From UBA830 sp038146925 (lineage in GTDB: Bacteria; Pseudomonadota; Alphaproteobacteria; MPNO01; UBA830), in contig JAYQSP010000008.1 of assembly GCA_038146925.1 (NCBI GenBank), positions 62,001 to 126,000 of the forward strand: 64,000 nt of DNA. The letters are read 5' to 3'. Shown piece after piece: positions 43,728 to 52,777 of the stretch. The notes under the pieces were generated by a model. It made no database searches and was not told the origin of the DNA. It saw only the letters and a program-made list of their open reading frames with translations. The position numbers were made by a program, and so were the translations under genes. The first letter of the stretch is position 1. The number at the start of each line of letters is the position of its first letter.

Positions 43728-44764
43728 TGGCGGTCATTCTGATGGCGGATGACGGGATTTCCTTCAACGGCGATACCCTGTCGCAGGGACCGCTGGGCGG
43801 CGCCGAAACGGCGTTCATCTCGCTTGCTGAGGCGTTGGCGGCGCGCGGACACAATGTGACGATCCACAACAACTGCGATGCGCCGATGACCCGCAATGGC
43901 GTCGGATGGCGGCCGCTGAAAGAGGGACTGCCCGATACGGCCGATCTCTATATCGCCAATCGGGGGGATCGCCTGATCCCCTTGGTGCCGCGAGCGCGGG
44001 CGAGAATATTCTGGATTCATAATCCGGCGCAGTATCTCAACAAGTGGCGCTACTGGCGAAAACTGGCGCGCTGGCGGCCGACGGTCGTGTTCTCGTCCGA
44101 ATTTCATGCCGCTTCGATCTCCTCCTGGATGCCAACCGGCGGCAAGGCGACGATCCCATATGGTATTTCCGCCGATTTTCTCAATGTCGAGCCGCCCGCC
44201 GCGCCGCCGCCGCCCTACGTGGCATTCACGTCCAGCCCGCTCCGTTCGCTGGACTGGCTGCTCGATCTTTGGGACACGGACATCCACCCGCAGGTGCCGG
44301 CGGCGCAGCTGCACGTTTTCTCCAGCCCGAAAACCTATGGCGCGCATGGCGACGCCCGGGCGGGCGCCATGAATGCGGTGCTGGACCGCGCTCAGGCTAT
44401 GGCCGATCGGGGGGTCGTGCTGCGCGACCCATTGCCCAAGGCTCAACTCGCAGAAGCTCTCGCTGGCTTTCGGGCGATCCTGTACCGGGGCGATCCCGGG
44501 GAGACCTACTGCCTCGCCGTGGGCGAGGCGCAGGCTGTCGGCGTGCCCGCCGTGGTGCAGGACATCGGCTGCGTCGCCGAACGCGTGATCGAGGGAGAAT
44601 CGGGGTTCGTGGCCAAAGACGACGCCGATTTCGTCCGGCATGGCCGCCATATCCTGACCGATGACGATCTCTGGCGGCGCCTTCAGGCCACCGCGCTTGA
44701 GCGTCAGCGAAGGTGGAGCTGGGACGATGCCGCCGCCGCCTTTGAGAAACTGTTGCCGGCATGA
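43727..44764 (+). CDS. Family 4 glycosyltransferase
   Basis: A 345-residue GT-B enzyme. N-terminal GPLGGAETAFISLAEALAARGH acceptor domain; the C-terminal nucleotide-sugar domain has the E-x7-E motif in DPGETYCLAVGEAQAVGVP. It starts with GTG 43727 inside the previous stop (TAGTG) and has AGGA seven bases upstream, so translation is coupled. The frame upstream to 43613 is a shadow. Likely adds a sugar to a lipid- or LPS-linked glycan. Confidence 0.86.
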   Translation: MAVILMADDGISFNGDTLSQGPLGGAETAFISLAEALAARGHNVTIHNNCDAPMTRNGVGWRPLKEGLPDTADLYIANRGDRLIPLVPRARARIFWIHNPAQYLNKWRYWRKLARWRPTVVFSSEFHAASISSWMPTGGKATIPYGISADFLNVEPPAAPPPPYVAFTSSPLRSLDWLLDLWDTDIHPQVPAAQLHVFSSPKTYGAHGDARAGAMNAVLDRAQAMADRGVVLRDPLPKAQLAEALAGFRAILYRGDPGETYCLAVGEAQAVGVPAVVQDIGCVAERVIEGESGFVAKDDADFVRHGRHILTDDDLWRRLQATALERQRRWSWDDAAAAFEKLLPA

Positions 44765-45801
44765 AAGTCATGCAGACCATGGCGGGCGGCGCCGTCGGCG
44801 GCGCCGAGGAATTTTTCGTCCGGCTTGCGGGGGCGTTTCAGTCCCGCGGGGTTGCGCAGACGGTGATTGTGCGCCCCAACGGGACGCGGGGAGCCAAACT
44901 GCGGGATGCCGGAATCGATCCGGTCGAATTACCGTTCGGCGGGTGGCTCGATTTCAAAACGGTCCCGGCGCTGGCCGCACGCATAGACGGCGCGAAACCG
45001 GATATCGTCCTGTCGTGGATGAACCGCGCCAGTGCCGCCACCGGCAGGGCCCGAAAACGCGCGGCGGCGAAAACCGTCCAGATCGGGCGGCTGGGGGGGT
45101 ATTACGATCTCAAATACTACCGCGACTGCGATCACCTGATTGGTAACACGCCGGATATCGTGCGCTATCTGGTCGAAAGCGGTTGGCCTCAAGGCCGGGC
45201 GCATTATGTGCCCAATTTCGTATCCGCCGATGCCGGAACAGCCCTGCCGCGTATGCAGTTCGGCATCCCGGATGATGTGCCGCTGATGCTCGCGGCCGGC
45301 CGGCTGCACCGCAACAAGGCGTTCGACATCCTGTTGCAGGCGATGAAGTACGCCGATGGCGTTTGCCTGTTGCTGGCCGGGGACGGGCCGGATGCACGCG
45401 AGCTGGAATCTCTGGCGCACAAGCTGGGGGTTGCCGACCGGGTGCGGTTTCTCGGCTGGCGGACCGATATCGCGGACCTGATGGCGACCGCGGACATGCT
45501 GGTCTGCCCGTCGCGGATCGAGCCTTTGGGTAATGTCGTGATCGAGGCGTGGGCCCGGCGTCTCCCGGTCGTTGCAGCTGCGTCCGAAGGGCCGGGCTGG
45601 CTGATTGCCGACGGAGAGGATGGCCTGCTGGCACCCGTCGAGGATTATCGCGCACTGGCCGCCGCGATTTCGCGCCTTGCGGGTGACGGGCAACTCGCCA
45701 CGCGCATGGCCGATGCAGGTCATGCCCGGTTCGAGGCCGAATTTACCGAAAGTCCAGTGGTAGCGAAGTTTCTCGACCTGTTCGACCGGGTGGCCGGCTG
45801 A
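44761..45801 (+). CDS. Family 4 glycosyltransferase
   Basis: A 346-residue GT-B enzyme. N-terminal MAGGAVGGAEEFFVRLAGAF and central ARKRAAAKTVQIGRLGGYYD; the donor-binding domain has AGRLHRNKAFDILLQAM, LAGDGPDARELESLA and the E-x7-E region PSRIEPLGNVVIEAWARR. It overlaps the previous gene by four bases and the following one by one base. Second GT4 of the cluster, similar enough in layout to the first to suggest sequential sugar additions. Confidence 0.9.
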   Translation: MKVMQTMAGGAVGGAEEFFVRLAGAFQSRGVAQTVIVRPNGTRGAKLRDAGIDPVELPFGGWLDFKTVPALAARIDGAKPDIVLSWMNRASAATGRARKRAAAKTVQIGRLGGYYDLKYYRDCDHLIGNTPDIVRYLVESGWPQGRAHYVPNFVSADAGTALPRMQFGIPDDVPLMLAAGRLHRNKAFDILLQAMKYADGVCLLLAGDGPDARELESLAHKLGVADRVRFLGWRTDIADLMATADMLVCPSRIEPLGNVVIEAWARRLPVVAAASEGPGWLIADGEDGLLAPVEDYRALAAAISRLAGDGQLATRMADAGHARFEAEFTESPVVAKFLDLFDRVAG

Positions 45802-47561
45802 TGTGCGGGATTGCCGGTATTATGACGGCGGACGGTTCGGCGCCCGACGGCGCGGCGCTGGAGGCAATGAGGACAGCGCTGGCCCATCGCGGACCTGACG
45901 GCGATGCCGTCTGGGCATCGGGCGATACCGGGCTGGTGCATACCCGACTCGCCATCATCGACCTGGAAACCGGCGATCAGCCTCTGTTCGGTCCCGGCGG
46001 TGCGGCGCTGGTCGCCAACGGCGAAATTTACAACTATATCGAACTGCGCGACGAACTGGCGGGGACGGAATTCGCGACCGGCTCCGACTGCGAACCGGTA
46101 CTGCATTATTATCGCGATCACGGCGTCGATTTCGCCGGCTGGCTGCGAGGTATGTATGCGCTGGCGATTTTCGATCCGCAGGAACGTCGCCTCGTGCTGG
46201 CGCGCGATCCGTTCGGCATAAAACCCCTCTATTACGCTCAGACAGATGCCGGCTTTGCGTTCGCTTCCGAACCCCAGGCGTTGCTGAGCGCGGGTTTCGG
46301 GTCGCGTTCCCTGCGCGACAGGTCCGTGCGCGAACTTCTTCAGCTCCAGTTCACGACCGGCGCGGAGTCGCTTTATGAAGGTATTCATCGGGTGCGTCCC
46401 GGCGAAACGATCGTGGTTGCGGGCGGACAGATCGTCGACCGGCGCCGTCAGGAGGCGCTTCCCGCCGGCGGCCCCGTCCGGACGACCGAGCGCCAGGCGC
46501 TGGAACGGCTGCAGGACGCCCTACTCGACAGTGTCGAGATGCACCAGCGGTCGGATGTCCCCTATGCGATGTTCCTCTCCGGGGGAATCGATTCTTCCGC
46601 AATTCTTGCTTTGATGGCACGGCTAAACGACCGTCCCGTGCATGCCTTTACCGCCGGTTTTCCCGGGACCGGCGCGGCCGACGAACGCGAACACGCCCGC
46701 GCCGTCGCTAAATCCCTGGGCGCCGCGCATGAGGAAGTCGAATGCACTGCGACGGATTTCTGGACGCTTTTGCCCGCGATCGCCGCCGCAATGGACGATC
46801 CGGTCGCCGATTACGCGATCCTGCCGACCTGGAAGCTTGCGGCGGAAGCCGCGAAGTCATTCAAGGTCGTCCTGTCGGGTGAAGGCGGCGATGAGATATT
46901 CGGAGGATACGGCCGCTACCGCAGCGTCATGCGTCCGGTCTGGCTCGGCGGGCGAGGTATGCGCCAACGCGGCATAATGGACAGGCTGAACGTCCTGAAA
47001 TCGGAAGATCACGGCTGGCGGGACGGGTTCGCCGCCAGCGAAACACTGGCCCGAACCGGGGGGCGGACGAGGCTGCAGGCCGCCCAGGCGACGGATTGCG
47101 CCGACTGGTTGCCCAACGACCTCCTGATCAAACTGGATCGTTGCCTGATGGCGCACGGCGTGGAGGGCCGGACGCCGTTTCTCGATCCCGCCGTTGCAAA
47201 TGCGGCTTTCAGGCTCCCGGATGGGTTGAAAATCAAAAACGGACAGGGGAAATGGATCCTCCGAAAATGGCTGGACCAAGCTGCGCCCGCCGCAGAAGCG
47301 TTCGCCGCCAAGAAAGGGTTCACCGTGCCTGTCGGCGAATGGATCGCATCCGAGGGTGCACGTCTGGGTCCGCTGGTGGCGGCGCAACCGGGCATCGCGG
47401 AACGCTGCAGACCGGATGCGGTCGAGGCGGTTTTCCGGTCGACCGGAAAACGCGAAGCGTTCGCCGCGTGGACATTGCTGTTCTTCGCGCTGTGGCACCA
47501 GCACCATATCGCCGGGGTGCCCTCGGGCGGGGACGTGTTTGCGGCTTTGGCGGACGGTTAG
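45801..47561 (+). CDS. Glutamine-dependent asparagine synthase-family amidotransferase
   Basis: A 586-residue two-domain enzyme. The N-terminal glutaminase has catalytic Cys2 (MCGIAGI) and HRGPDGDAVW. The C-terminal synthetase has the PP-loop FLSGGIDSSAILAL and GEGGDEIFGGYGRYR. True asparagine synthesis is possible, but embedding in a glycosyltransferase cluster with a TGATG overlap suggests it amidates a sugar acid or glycan precursor, as do several AsnB-like proteins of O-antigen clusters. Length normal for AsnB. Confidence 0.9.
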   Translation: MCGIAGIMTADGSAPDGAALEAMRTALAHRGPDGDAVWASGDTGLVHTRLAIIDLETGDQPLFGPGGAALVANGEIYNYIELRDELAGTEFATGSDCEPVLHYYRDHGVDFAGWLRGMYALAIFDPQERRLVLARDPFGIKPLYYAQTDAGFAFASEPQALLSAGFGSRSLRDRSVRELLQLQFTTGAESLYEGIHRVRPGETIVVAGGQIVDRRRQEALPAGGPVRTTERQALERLQDALLDSVEMHQRSDVPYAMFLSGGIDSSAILALMARLNDRPVHAFTAGFPGTGAADEREHARAVAKSLGAAHEEVECTATDFWTLLPAIAAAMDDPVADYAILPTWKLAAEAAKSFKVVLSGEGGDEIFGGYGRYRSVMRPVWLGGRGMRQRGIMDRLNVLKSEDHGWRDGFAASETLARTGGRTRLQAAQATDCADWLPNDLLIKLDRCLMAHGVEGRTPFLDPAVANAAFRLPDGLKIKNGQGKWILRKWLDQAAPAAEAFAAKKGFTVPVGEWIASEGARLGPLVAAQPGIAERCRPDAVEAVFRSTGKREAFAAWTLLFFALWHQHHIAGVPSGGDVFAALADG

Positions 47562-47576
47562 CCCGAACTGTTTTTG

Positions 47577-47610
47577 GTTAAGACGCATTAACCCTGACGC
47601 GTCTTAACCA
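47577..47610. promoter_or_regulatory. 11-bp perfect inverted repeat after the glycan cluster
   Basis: GGTTAAGACGC (47577-47587) and GCGTCTTAACC (47600-47610) are perfect complements with a 12-base loop. On neither strand is it followed by a T-run, so it is not a classical terminator; it may be a regulator site or an RNA hairpin. It contains three TTAACC/GGTTAA half-sites. Confidence 0.5.
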
Positions 47611-47639
47611 CGATATATTTGCGGCATCCCGGGCGCGCT

Positions 47640-47654
47640 TTAACGGCTGATTAA
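47640..47654 (+). promoter_or_regulatory. Candidate CtrA-binding box
   Basis: TTAA (47640-47643), seven bases CGGCTGA, TTAA (47651-47654) matches the alphaproteobacterial CtrA consensus TTAA-N7-TTAA(C) except for the final C. It is 60 bases upstream of the lipoprotein gene at 47714. Such short AT motifs arise by chance, but they are rare in this GC-rich DNA. Confidence 0.35.
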
Positions 47655-47713
47655 GCGGCCTTGCAGATACTGTCGGCGGGCGATGGGCCCGAACCGTTTT
47701 CTGGGATTGCCGA

Positions 47714-47998
47714 ATGCAGACGAAATATCTTCGCATTGGCGCTGTGCTCGCCTTTGCCGCGGTTGCCGGAGCATGTGAACATGCCATGCTCGAAGACACG
47801 ATCTTCGATCGCGAATACGTGGAACGTCATCTGCCGAACGAGGAGAAAGTCCTCAGCGCGAATACCTTCAAACCGCGCCCGAGCGGCATCGTTCAGACTT
47901 ACTGCTACACAACTATCGGCGAAGTAGAGTGCTACGCCCATCCTCAGAGAGAGGAACGTTACAGGCTGTACGGGTATTTCGGGCCGGCGCCGGAATAA
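47714..47998 (+). CDS. Small putative lipoprotein, function unknown
   Basis: A 94-residue protein: a lipoprotein signal with lipobox V-A-G-A-C, the lipidated cysteine being residue 21. A short soluble part follows with two further cysteines in GIVQTYCYTTIGEVECYAHP and a tyrosine-rich tail RYRLYGYFGPAP. Small alphaproteobacterial lipoproteins with a Y-C-Y-x-T-[IL]-x-x-V-x-C pattern occur in many genomes without known role. Single gene, candidate CtrA control. Confidence 0.72.
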   Translation: MQTKYLRIGAVLAFAAVAGACEHAMLEDTIFDREYVERHLPNEEKVLSANTFKPRPSGIVQTYCYTTIGEVECYAHPQREERYRLYGYFGPAPE

Positions 47999-48094
47999 GC
48001 GACCGTCGCCGATCTTTCGTCCCTGTGACCTTGCGATGACGATTCGGTGACCGGACGGTACCGTTTCTGCTGCGAAACGTTTTCCGGCGGACGC

Positions 48095-48760
48095 ATGCAT
48101 CGCTCAACAGCCGCGCTATTCATCGGATTCCTGATTCTTACGGTGCTGCCGTTCACCGCGGTCGCCCAATCGTCGTCCTATGGCGATGCGATGGGATGGT
48201 ACGAACGGGAAGCGGCCAAGGGTTCCGCCAAAGCGCAGTATCTCCTCGGACTCTTATACGAGCGCGGCGCCGGTCAGCGGCCGAGGGATGCCGAAAAAGC
48301 GTTCGGCTGGTTCGCCAGGGCGGCAGAGCAGGGACATGCCGAGGCTCAGTACAAGGTCGGGAGAGCCTATCAATTCGGCACGGGCACCGACGCCGACCCC
48401 GGACAAGCTATCCTCTGGTACCGGCGCGCGGCCGGACAGGGGATATCGGAGGCGCAGCACAACCTGGCTTACATGCTGGAAAACGCGATTGCGACGACCC
48501 GGTCTCCGGACGAGGCCGTCCGCTGGTATCGCGAAGCCGCACGAAATGGGTTCGGTCCGTCCCAGCTGGCGCTTGGGTCCGTGTATATGAGGGGCGCCGG
48601 GGTCGATCGCGACCTGGCAGAGGCCTGGGCCTGGCTGCGGGCGGCGGAGTCCCGCCAAGTCGCCGGCGCCGCCGACGCCCGGCTGGCCATCGAAAAGACC
48701 ATGACTGCGGCGCAAATGTCGCAGGCGCGTGAACTGGCGAAACCGCGCCTTGCCCGGTAA
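48095..48760 (+). CDS. Exported Sel1-like (TPR-like) repeat protein
   Basis: A 221-residue protein. The signal peptide (about residues 1-24) ends TAVAQS. Then come about four Sel1-like repeats, each with the G-x-x-Y-x-x-G-x-G-x-x-x-D-x-x-x-A pattern: AQYLLGLLYERGAGQ, AQYKVGRAYQFGTG, AQHNLAYMLENAIA and SQLALGSVYMRGAGV. These alpha-helical repeats mediate protein contacts in the periplasm. ATG 48095 is the natural start; the frame is open to 48047. Confidence 0.88.
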   Translation: MHRSTAALFIGFLILTVLPFTAVAQSSSYGDAMGWYEREAAKGSAKAQYLLGLLYERGAGQRPRDAEKAFGWFARAAEQGHAEAQYKVGRAYQFGTGTDADPGQAILWYRRAAGQGISEAQHNLAYMLENAIATTRSPDEAVRWYREAARNGFGPSQLALGSVYMRGAGVDRDLAEAWAWLRAAESRQVAGAADARLAIEKTMTAAQMSQARELAKPRLAR

Positions 48761-48836
48761 ATTCGTTTCCGCCGTTTGCCGTGGAAGCGATAGACACGGA
48801 TATCCCATTGTCGCATGATCCGCGTCGGAGAGTGAC

Positions 48837-50048
48837 ATGGATACAATCGAACAATCATCCGCCCGCATCGACGCGGAAGACCTCGTGGCCCGTGCCGCGG
48901 CCCTGAAACCGGCTCTGCGCGATCGCCAGCGCGAGACCGAACGCAACCGGCGTGTTTCGGACGAGACCGTCGCCGAGATGAAGGCCGCCGGGCTCTACAA
49001 AGTGATACAGCCGGCCCGCTACGGAGGATACGAATACGATCTTTGGACGTTCGCCCGCTGCGCAGCCGAAATCGGTGCAGGATGCGGCTCTACCGCCTGG
49101 ATCTATGCCACAGCGGCACAGCATCAATGGCAGATCGGCATGTACGACGATGCCGCGCAGGCGGAGGTCTGGGGCGACACGCCGGAAGCGATTGCCGCGT
49201 CGTCCTATTCGCCCGGGGGAACGGCGGTCGAGGTCGACGGCGGTTACCGGATCACCGGCAAGTGGCTCTATTGCTCGGGCGTGCTGAACGCCGACTGGAT
49301 GATCCTCGGCGCCCGAATTGCGAAAGACACGGACTCCGAACCTCACACCCAGGGTTATATTCTGGTGCCGAAGTCTGATTATTCGGTCGAGGACAACTGG
49401 GACGTCGTCGGCCTGATCGGAACCGGCAGCAACGATGTCATCATCGAGGATCTGTTCGTTCCGTCGCACCGAATGCTGACACTGGATGAGGCGTTGTCGG
49501 GAAATCCGCCGGGCGCCGCCGTCAACGGAAACGAGCTGTGGCGCATCCCGTTCTTCGCCGCGATTTCGTTGTGTCTGTGCGCGCCGGCGATGGGTATGGC
49601 GCAGGGCGCGCTGGAAACCTATGTCGAGATGATCGGCGTCCGTAAAACCAGAGGCGCAGCGCTCAGCCAGCCGCAAAGCATGGCTGATTTTCCGACGATC
49701 CAGGTGCGAGTCGCCGAAGCGGCGGCCGCGATCGACGCGGCGAAAATGCTTGTCCGGCGCGACTGTCAGGACATCATGCGTATCATGGCCGAAGGCCGCG
49801 AACTGACGGTGGAAGAACGCGCCCGCAACAAGGGCGATCTCAGTTTCGCCGTGAAATTGGCCCGCCAGGCGGTGGATCTATTGTACGAAAGCGTGGGCGG
49901 CGCGGGATTATCGAACGACAGCAAGACCCAGCGCTACTGGCGCGACGTCCACAGCGCGTCGAAGCACATCAGCATGAACTGGGACATGTGTTCGACGCTG
50001 TACGGCCGGGTGCTGCTTGGCCTGCCGTCCGGCACGGCACAGTTCTGA
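48837..50048 (+). CDS. Acyl-CoA-dehydrogenase-fold flavin monooxygenase (HsaA/HpaB-C2-like)
   Basis: A 403-residue protein of the group D two-component flavin monooxygenases: VIQPARYGGYEYDLWTFARCAAEI, GCGSTAWIYATAAQHQWQIG, the middle beta-domain YRITGKWLYCSGVLNADWMI and the C-terminal VGGAGLSNDSKTQRYWRDVHSASKHI. Such enzymes hydroxylate aromatic or steroid substrates with reduced flavin supplied by a separate reductase. No flavin reductase gene is adjacent. Convergent with the HI0933-family gene. Confidence 0.85.
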   Translation: MDTIEQSSARIDAEDLVARAAALKPALRDRQRETERNRRVSDETVAEMKAAGLYKVIQPARYGGYEYDLWTFARCAAEIGAGCGSTAWIYATAAQHQWQIGMYDDAAQAEVWGDTPEAIAASSYSPGGTAVEVDGGYRITGKWLYCSGVLNADWMILGARIAKDTDSEPHTQGYILVPKSDYSVEDNWDVVGLIGTGSNDVIIEDLFVPSHRMLTLDEALSGNPPGAAVNGNELWRIPFFAAISLCLCAPAMGMAQGALETYVEMIGVRKTRGAALSQPQSMADFPTIQVRVAEAAAAIDAAKMLVRRDCQDIMRIMAEGRELTVEERARNKGDLSFAVKLARQAVDLLYESVGGAGLSNDSKTQRYWRDVHSASKHISMNWDMCSTLYGRVLLGLPSGTAQF

Positions 50049-50052
50049 TCGC

Positions 50053-51309
50053 TCATACCGCCTCTCCGGCGGCGTAGCCGCTCGACCATGCCCACTGAAA
50101 ATTGTAGCCGCCCAGCCAGCCGGTGACGTCGACCGCTTCGCCGATGGCATACAGGCCGGGCACGGTTTTCGCTTCCATCGTGCGGGATGACAGGTTGTCG
50201 GTGTCGATCCCGCCCAACGTAACTTCCGCCTTGGCGTATCCTTCCGTGCCCGTCGGGATGAGCTTCCATCTGTTCAGCATTCCGCCAAATGCCGATAAGG
50301 ACCTGTCCGATATCTCACCCATGGGACGGTCCGGCAGACAGACGGCGGCGAGCGTTGACCCGAGGCGGCCGGGCAGGGGACCGGACAGGATCGCCCTGGC
50401 TCCGGCTTTCGGCCGGGTGCGCTTCTCACCGATCAGCCAGGAGGCCGCATCCGTCCCGGGCAACAGGTTCAGGAAGATCGTCTCCCCGTCGCGCCAGTAG
50501 GATGAAATCTGCAGGATCGCCGGACCGGACAGGCCCCGATGGGTGAACAGCATGGCTTCGGGAAACGCCGTGTTGTCCGCCATCGCGATACAGTCGAGGG
50601 AAACTCCGCTAAGCGGGCGTATCAGGTCGAGCATCTCGCCCCCGAAGGTAAGCGGTACCAGGCCCGGACGAATATCGGACAGAGGCAGACCGAAACGCGA
50701 CGCGATGTCGTGGGCGAACCCCGTCGCGCCCATCTTCGGAATAGAGAGCCCGCCCGTGGCCAGAACGACTGAGTCCGCTTCGAACGTTCCCTTGTCGGTA
50801 ACCACCTGGAAACGGCCAGATTTCGTGACGTCGACGATCCGGTGACCGGTTCGAATATCGACCCCGCCCGCCGCGCATTCGTCCAGCAGCATCCGGACCA
50901 CTACGCGTGCCGACCCGTCGCAGAACAGCTGGCCCAGTGTCTTTTCGTGCCAGGGAATACGGTGTTTATCGACCAGAGCGATGAAATCGTGCTGGGTGTA
51001 GCGAGCGAGCGCCGATTTGCAGAAATGCGGATTTCCGGAGAGGAAATTTTCCGCTGTCGCCCGGAGATTGGTGAAATTGCATCGTCCGCCCCCGGAAATC
51101 AGGATTTTCCTGCCGACTTCGTCGGCGTGGTCGAGCAACAACACCCGCCGGCCACGCGCCCCTGCCGTCAGGGCGCACATCATGCCGGCAGCGCCCGCAC
51201 CGAGAATGATCACGTCGAATGTATCTGCCTGTCGGGAGATCTTGTTGCCTACCGTTTCAGAAATGCGACGACATCTTCCATGTATGCATTGTGCGGTTGA
51301 TGGAACCAT
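50053..51309 (-). CDS. HI0933-family NAD(P)/FAD-dependent oxidoreductase
   Basis: A flavoprotein with an FAD-binding Rossmann start DVIILGAGAAGMMCALTAG and the family hallmark DEVGRKILISGGGRCNFTN. A second diagnostic motif is GLSGPAILQISSYWRDGE and the C-terminal ETKTVPGLYAIGE-like loop (AKTVPGLYAIGEAVDVTGWLGG). The start is uncertain. A GTG at 51213 would begin inside the first beta-strand, so the ATG at 51309 is given here even though it overlaps the hydrolase-like gene by 61 bases. No role established for the family. Confidence 0.82.
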   Translation of the reverse strand: MVPSTAQCIHGRCRRISETVGNKISRQADTFDVIILGAGAAGMMCALTAGARGRRVLLLDHADEVGRKILISGGGRCNFTNLRATAENFLSGNPHFCKSALARYTQHDFIALVDKHRIPWHEKTLGQLFCDGSARVVVRMLLDECAAGGVDIRTGHRIVDVTKSGRFQVVTDKGTFEADSVVLATGGLSIPKMGATGFAHDIASRFGLPLSDIRPGLVPLTFGGEMLDLIRPLSGVSLDCIAMADNTAFPEAMLFTHRGLSGPAILQISSYWRDGETIFLNLLPGTDAASWLIGEKRTRPKAGARAILSGPLPGRLGSTLAAVCLPDRPMGEISDRSLSAFGGMLNRWKLIPTGTEGYAKAEVTLGGIDTDNLSSRTMEAKTVPGLYAIGEAVDVTGWLGGYNFQWAWSSGYAAGEAV

Positions 51310-51995
51310 CGCCGTTTTTCGGGATAGTTCTTGATATACCAGAACCGGCGATGCGCTTTCATCAGCGTCTCCGAGACAAGAGTTGCGTTGCGTTTCGCCG
51401 TTCTGGTTTCCCTGTCGCCGACGGTCAGCAGAACCGGCGCCCGTATCGATTTTGCTGCACCGGTCTGGATGAACGTGTCCATGTTCATCGATGCGGCCCG
51501 ACCGTTGCCGTTGGTGAGAGACGACGGGGACAACACCACGCCTTTGGTCAGGTCCGGCATTTGCGACAACGCCCACAATGCCATCAGGCCCCCTTCGCCA
51601 ATTCCAACGACTGACACGCGCAAGACGTCGTGCTGGCGGTGCAGGTGGGTCGCGGCGGCCAGGACCGTCGCCAGTCCTTCGGCGACGGCGTCGTCTCCGT
51701 TTTCGGCATTTACCGGCGTTTTGCGCAACGGGGCGATAGCGATGAACCCGGCATAGGCAAACGCGCGGGCGAATGCGGCCACGTCATAGTCCCGGTCGGC
51801 GGCGGCTTCGTAACCCGCTGTGCGCGGCATGCGGCCGTGCAGGTAGATGACGGCATGTGCCTTGCCCACCAGCTCCGGTTTTTCGAAGGCGGCTTTCAGT
51901 TTGACGCCTGTCGGCAGTTCCAGATCTATCCACTCGGCCCGGGCGGAAGTAGCGCCGAAAAAAAACAGAACGGCCATGACCGCCGCGAATCTCAT
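51249..51995 (-). CDS. Exported alpha/beta-hydrolase-like (dienelactone-hydrolase-type) protein lacking the nucleophile
   Basis: A 248-residue protein. The signal peptide (residues 1-20) ends SARA-EW. Oxyanion-side segment AVIYLHGRMPRTAGYE. The nucleophile elbow reads VVGIGEGGLMAL (residues 129-140), where the Ser/Cys of G-x-[SC]-x-G-G is Gly133. An aspartate (Asp194, TVGDRET) and a histidine (His232 or 235, WFHQPHNAY) remain at the other triad positions. It starts at 51995, overlapping the SDR stop by four bases. Probably a non-catalytic or altered-mechanism member. Confidence 0.75.
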   Translation of the reverse strand: MRFAAVMAVLFFFGATSARAEWIDLELPTGVKLKAAFEKPELVGKAHAVIYLHGRMPRTAGYEAAADRDYDVAAFARAFAYAGFIAIAPLRKTPVNAENGDDAVAEGLATVLAAATHLHRQHDVLRVSVVGIGEGGLMALWALSQMPDLTKGVVLSPSSLTNGNGRAASMNMDTFIQTGAAKSIRAPVLLTVGDRETRTAKRNATLVSETLMKAHRRFWYIKNYPEKRRWFHQPHNAYMEDVVAFLKR

Positions 51996-52777
51996 TGCGC
52001 GGTCCACCCTCCGTCGACAACCAGGCATGTGCCGGTGATCAGGGCCGCCGCCGGCGAGGCGAGGAAGACGACCGAACCCATGATGTCTTCAAGCTGGCCG
52101 ACCCGGCCCAGCGGAATCCGGCTCAGCGCGTCTTCGCGAAATTCTTCGTTGGCGAAGTTGGGTGCCGTCATCGCAGTGATGATATAGGTGGGGCCGATGG
52201 CGTTGACGCGGATATTGTGCGGTGCGAGCTCGACCGCCATTGCCTTGGTCAGCCCCTCGATCGCGTGCTTGGACGTGCAGTAAACCGTGCGCGTTGGAGA
52301 ACCCACATGTCCCATCTGCGACGACATATGAATGATCGACCCGCCTTCGCCCTGATCGATCATCTTTCGTGCGACTGTCTGCGCGACGAAAAATGCCGAT
52401 TTGACGTTCAGATCGATGACCTTGTCGTAATTCTCCTCCGTCACGTCGACGAACGGTTGCGGTGCGTTGGTGCCCGCGTTGTTGATCAGAATGTCGATGC
52501 GGTCGAGCCCACCGATTTTTTCCCGGATTTGCGACATGTTCTTGACGTCGCAGGCGACCGACCGGGCCTTGCCGCCGGCATCCCTGATATCCGCGGCGAC
52601 AGCGTCGAGTTCGTCGATCGACCGGCTGACCAGAACCACCTCGGCTCCTGCTTCGCCCAGTGCCATGGCACAGGCGCTGCCGATGCCGCGACCCGCGCCG
52701 GTGACGACGGCGACCTGACCATCGAGACGCATGTCGGGTGTTTTGAGTAACCCCTGTTTGACGACCAATTCATCCAT
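51992..52777 (-). CDS. Short-chain dehydrogenase/reductase
   Basis: A 261-residue classical SDR: VVTGAGRGIGSACAMALG, NNAGTNAPQPF, the serine in IIHMSSQMGHVG and the Tyr/Lys pair in YCTSKHAIEGLTKAM, ending TGTCLVVDGGWTAQ. It oxidises or reduces an alcohol/ketone with NAD(P). It lies divergent from the cyclase-family gene and is translationally coupled to the alpha/beta-hydrolase-like gene. Confidence 0.92.
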   Translation of the reverse strand: MDELVVKQGLLKTPDMRLDGQVAVVTGAGRGIGSACAMALGEAGAEVVLVSRSIDELDAVAADIRDAGGKARSVACDVKNMSQIREKIGGLDRIDILINNAGTNAPQPFVDVTEENYDKVIDLNVKSAFFVAQTVARKMIDQGEGGSIIHMSSQMGHVGSPTRTVYCTSKHAIEGLTKAMAVELAPHNIRVNAIGPTYIITAMTAPNFANEEFREDALSRIPLGRVGQLEDIMGSVVFLASPAAALITGTCLVVDGGWTAQ

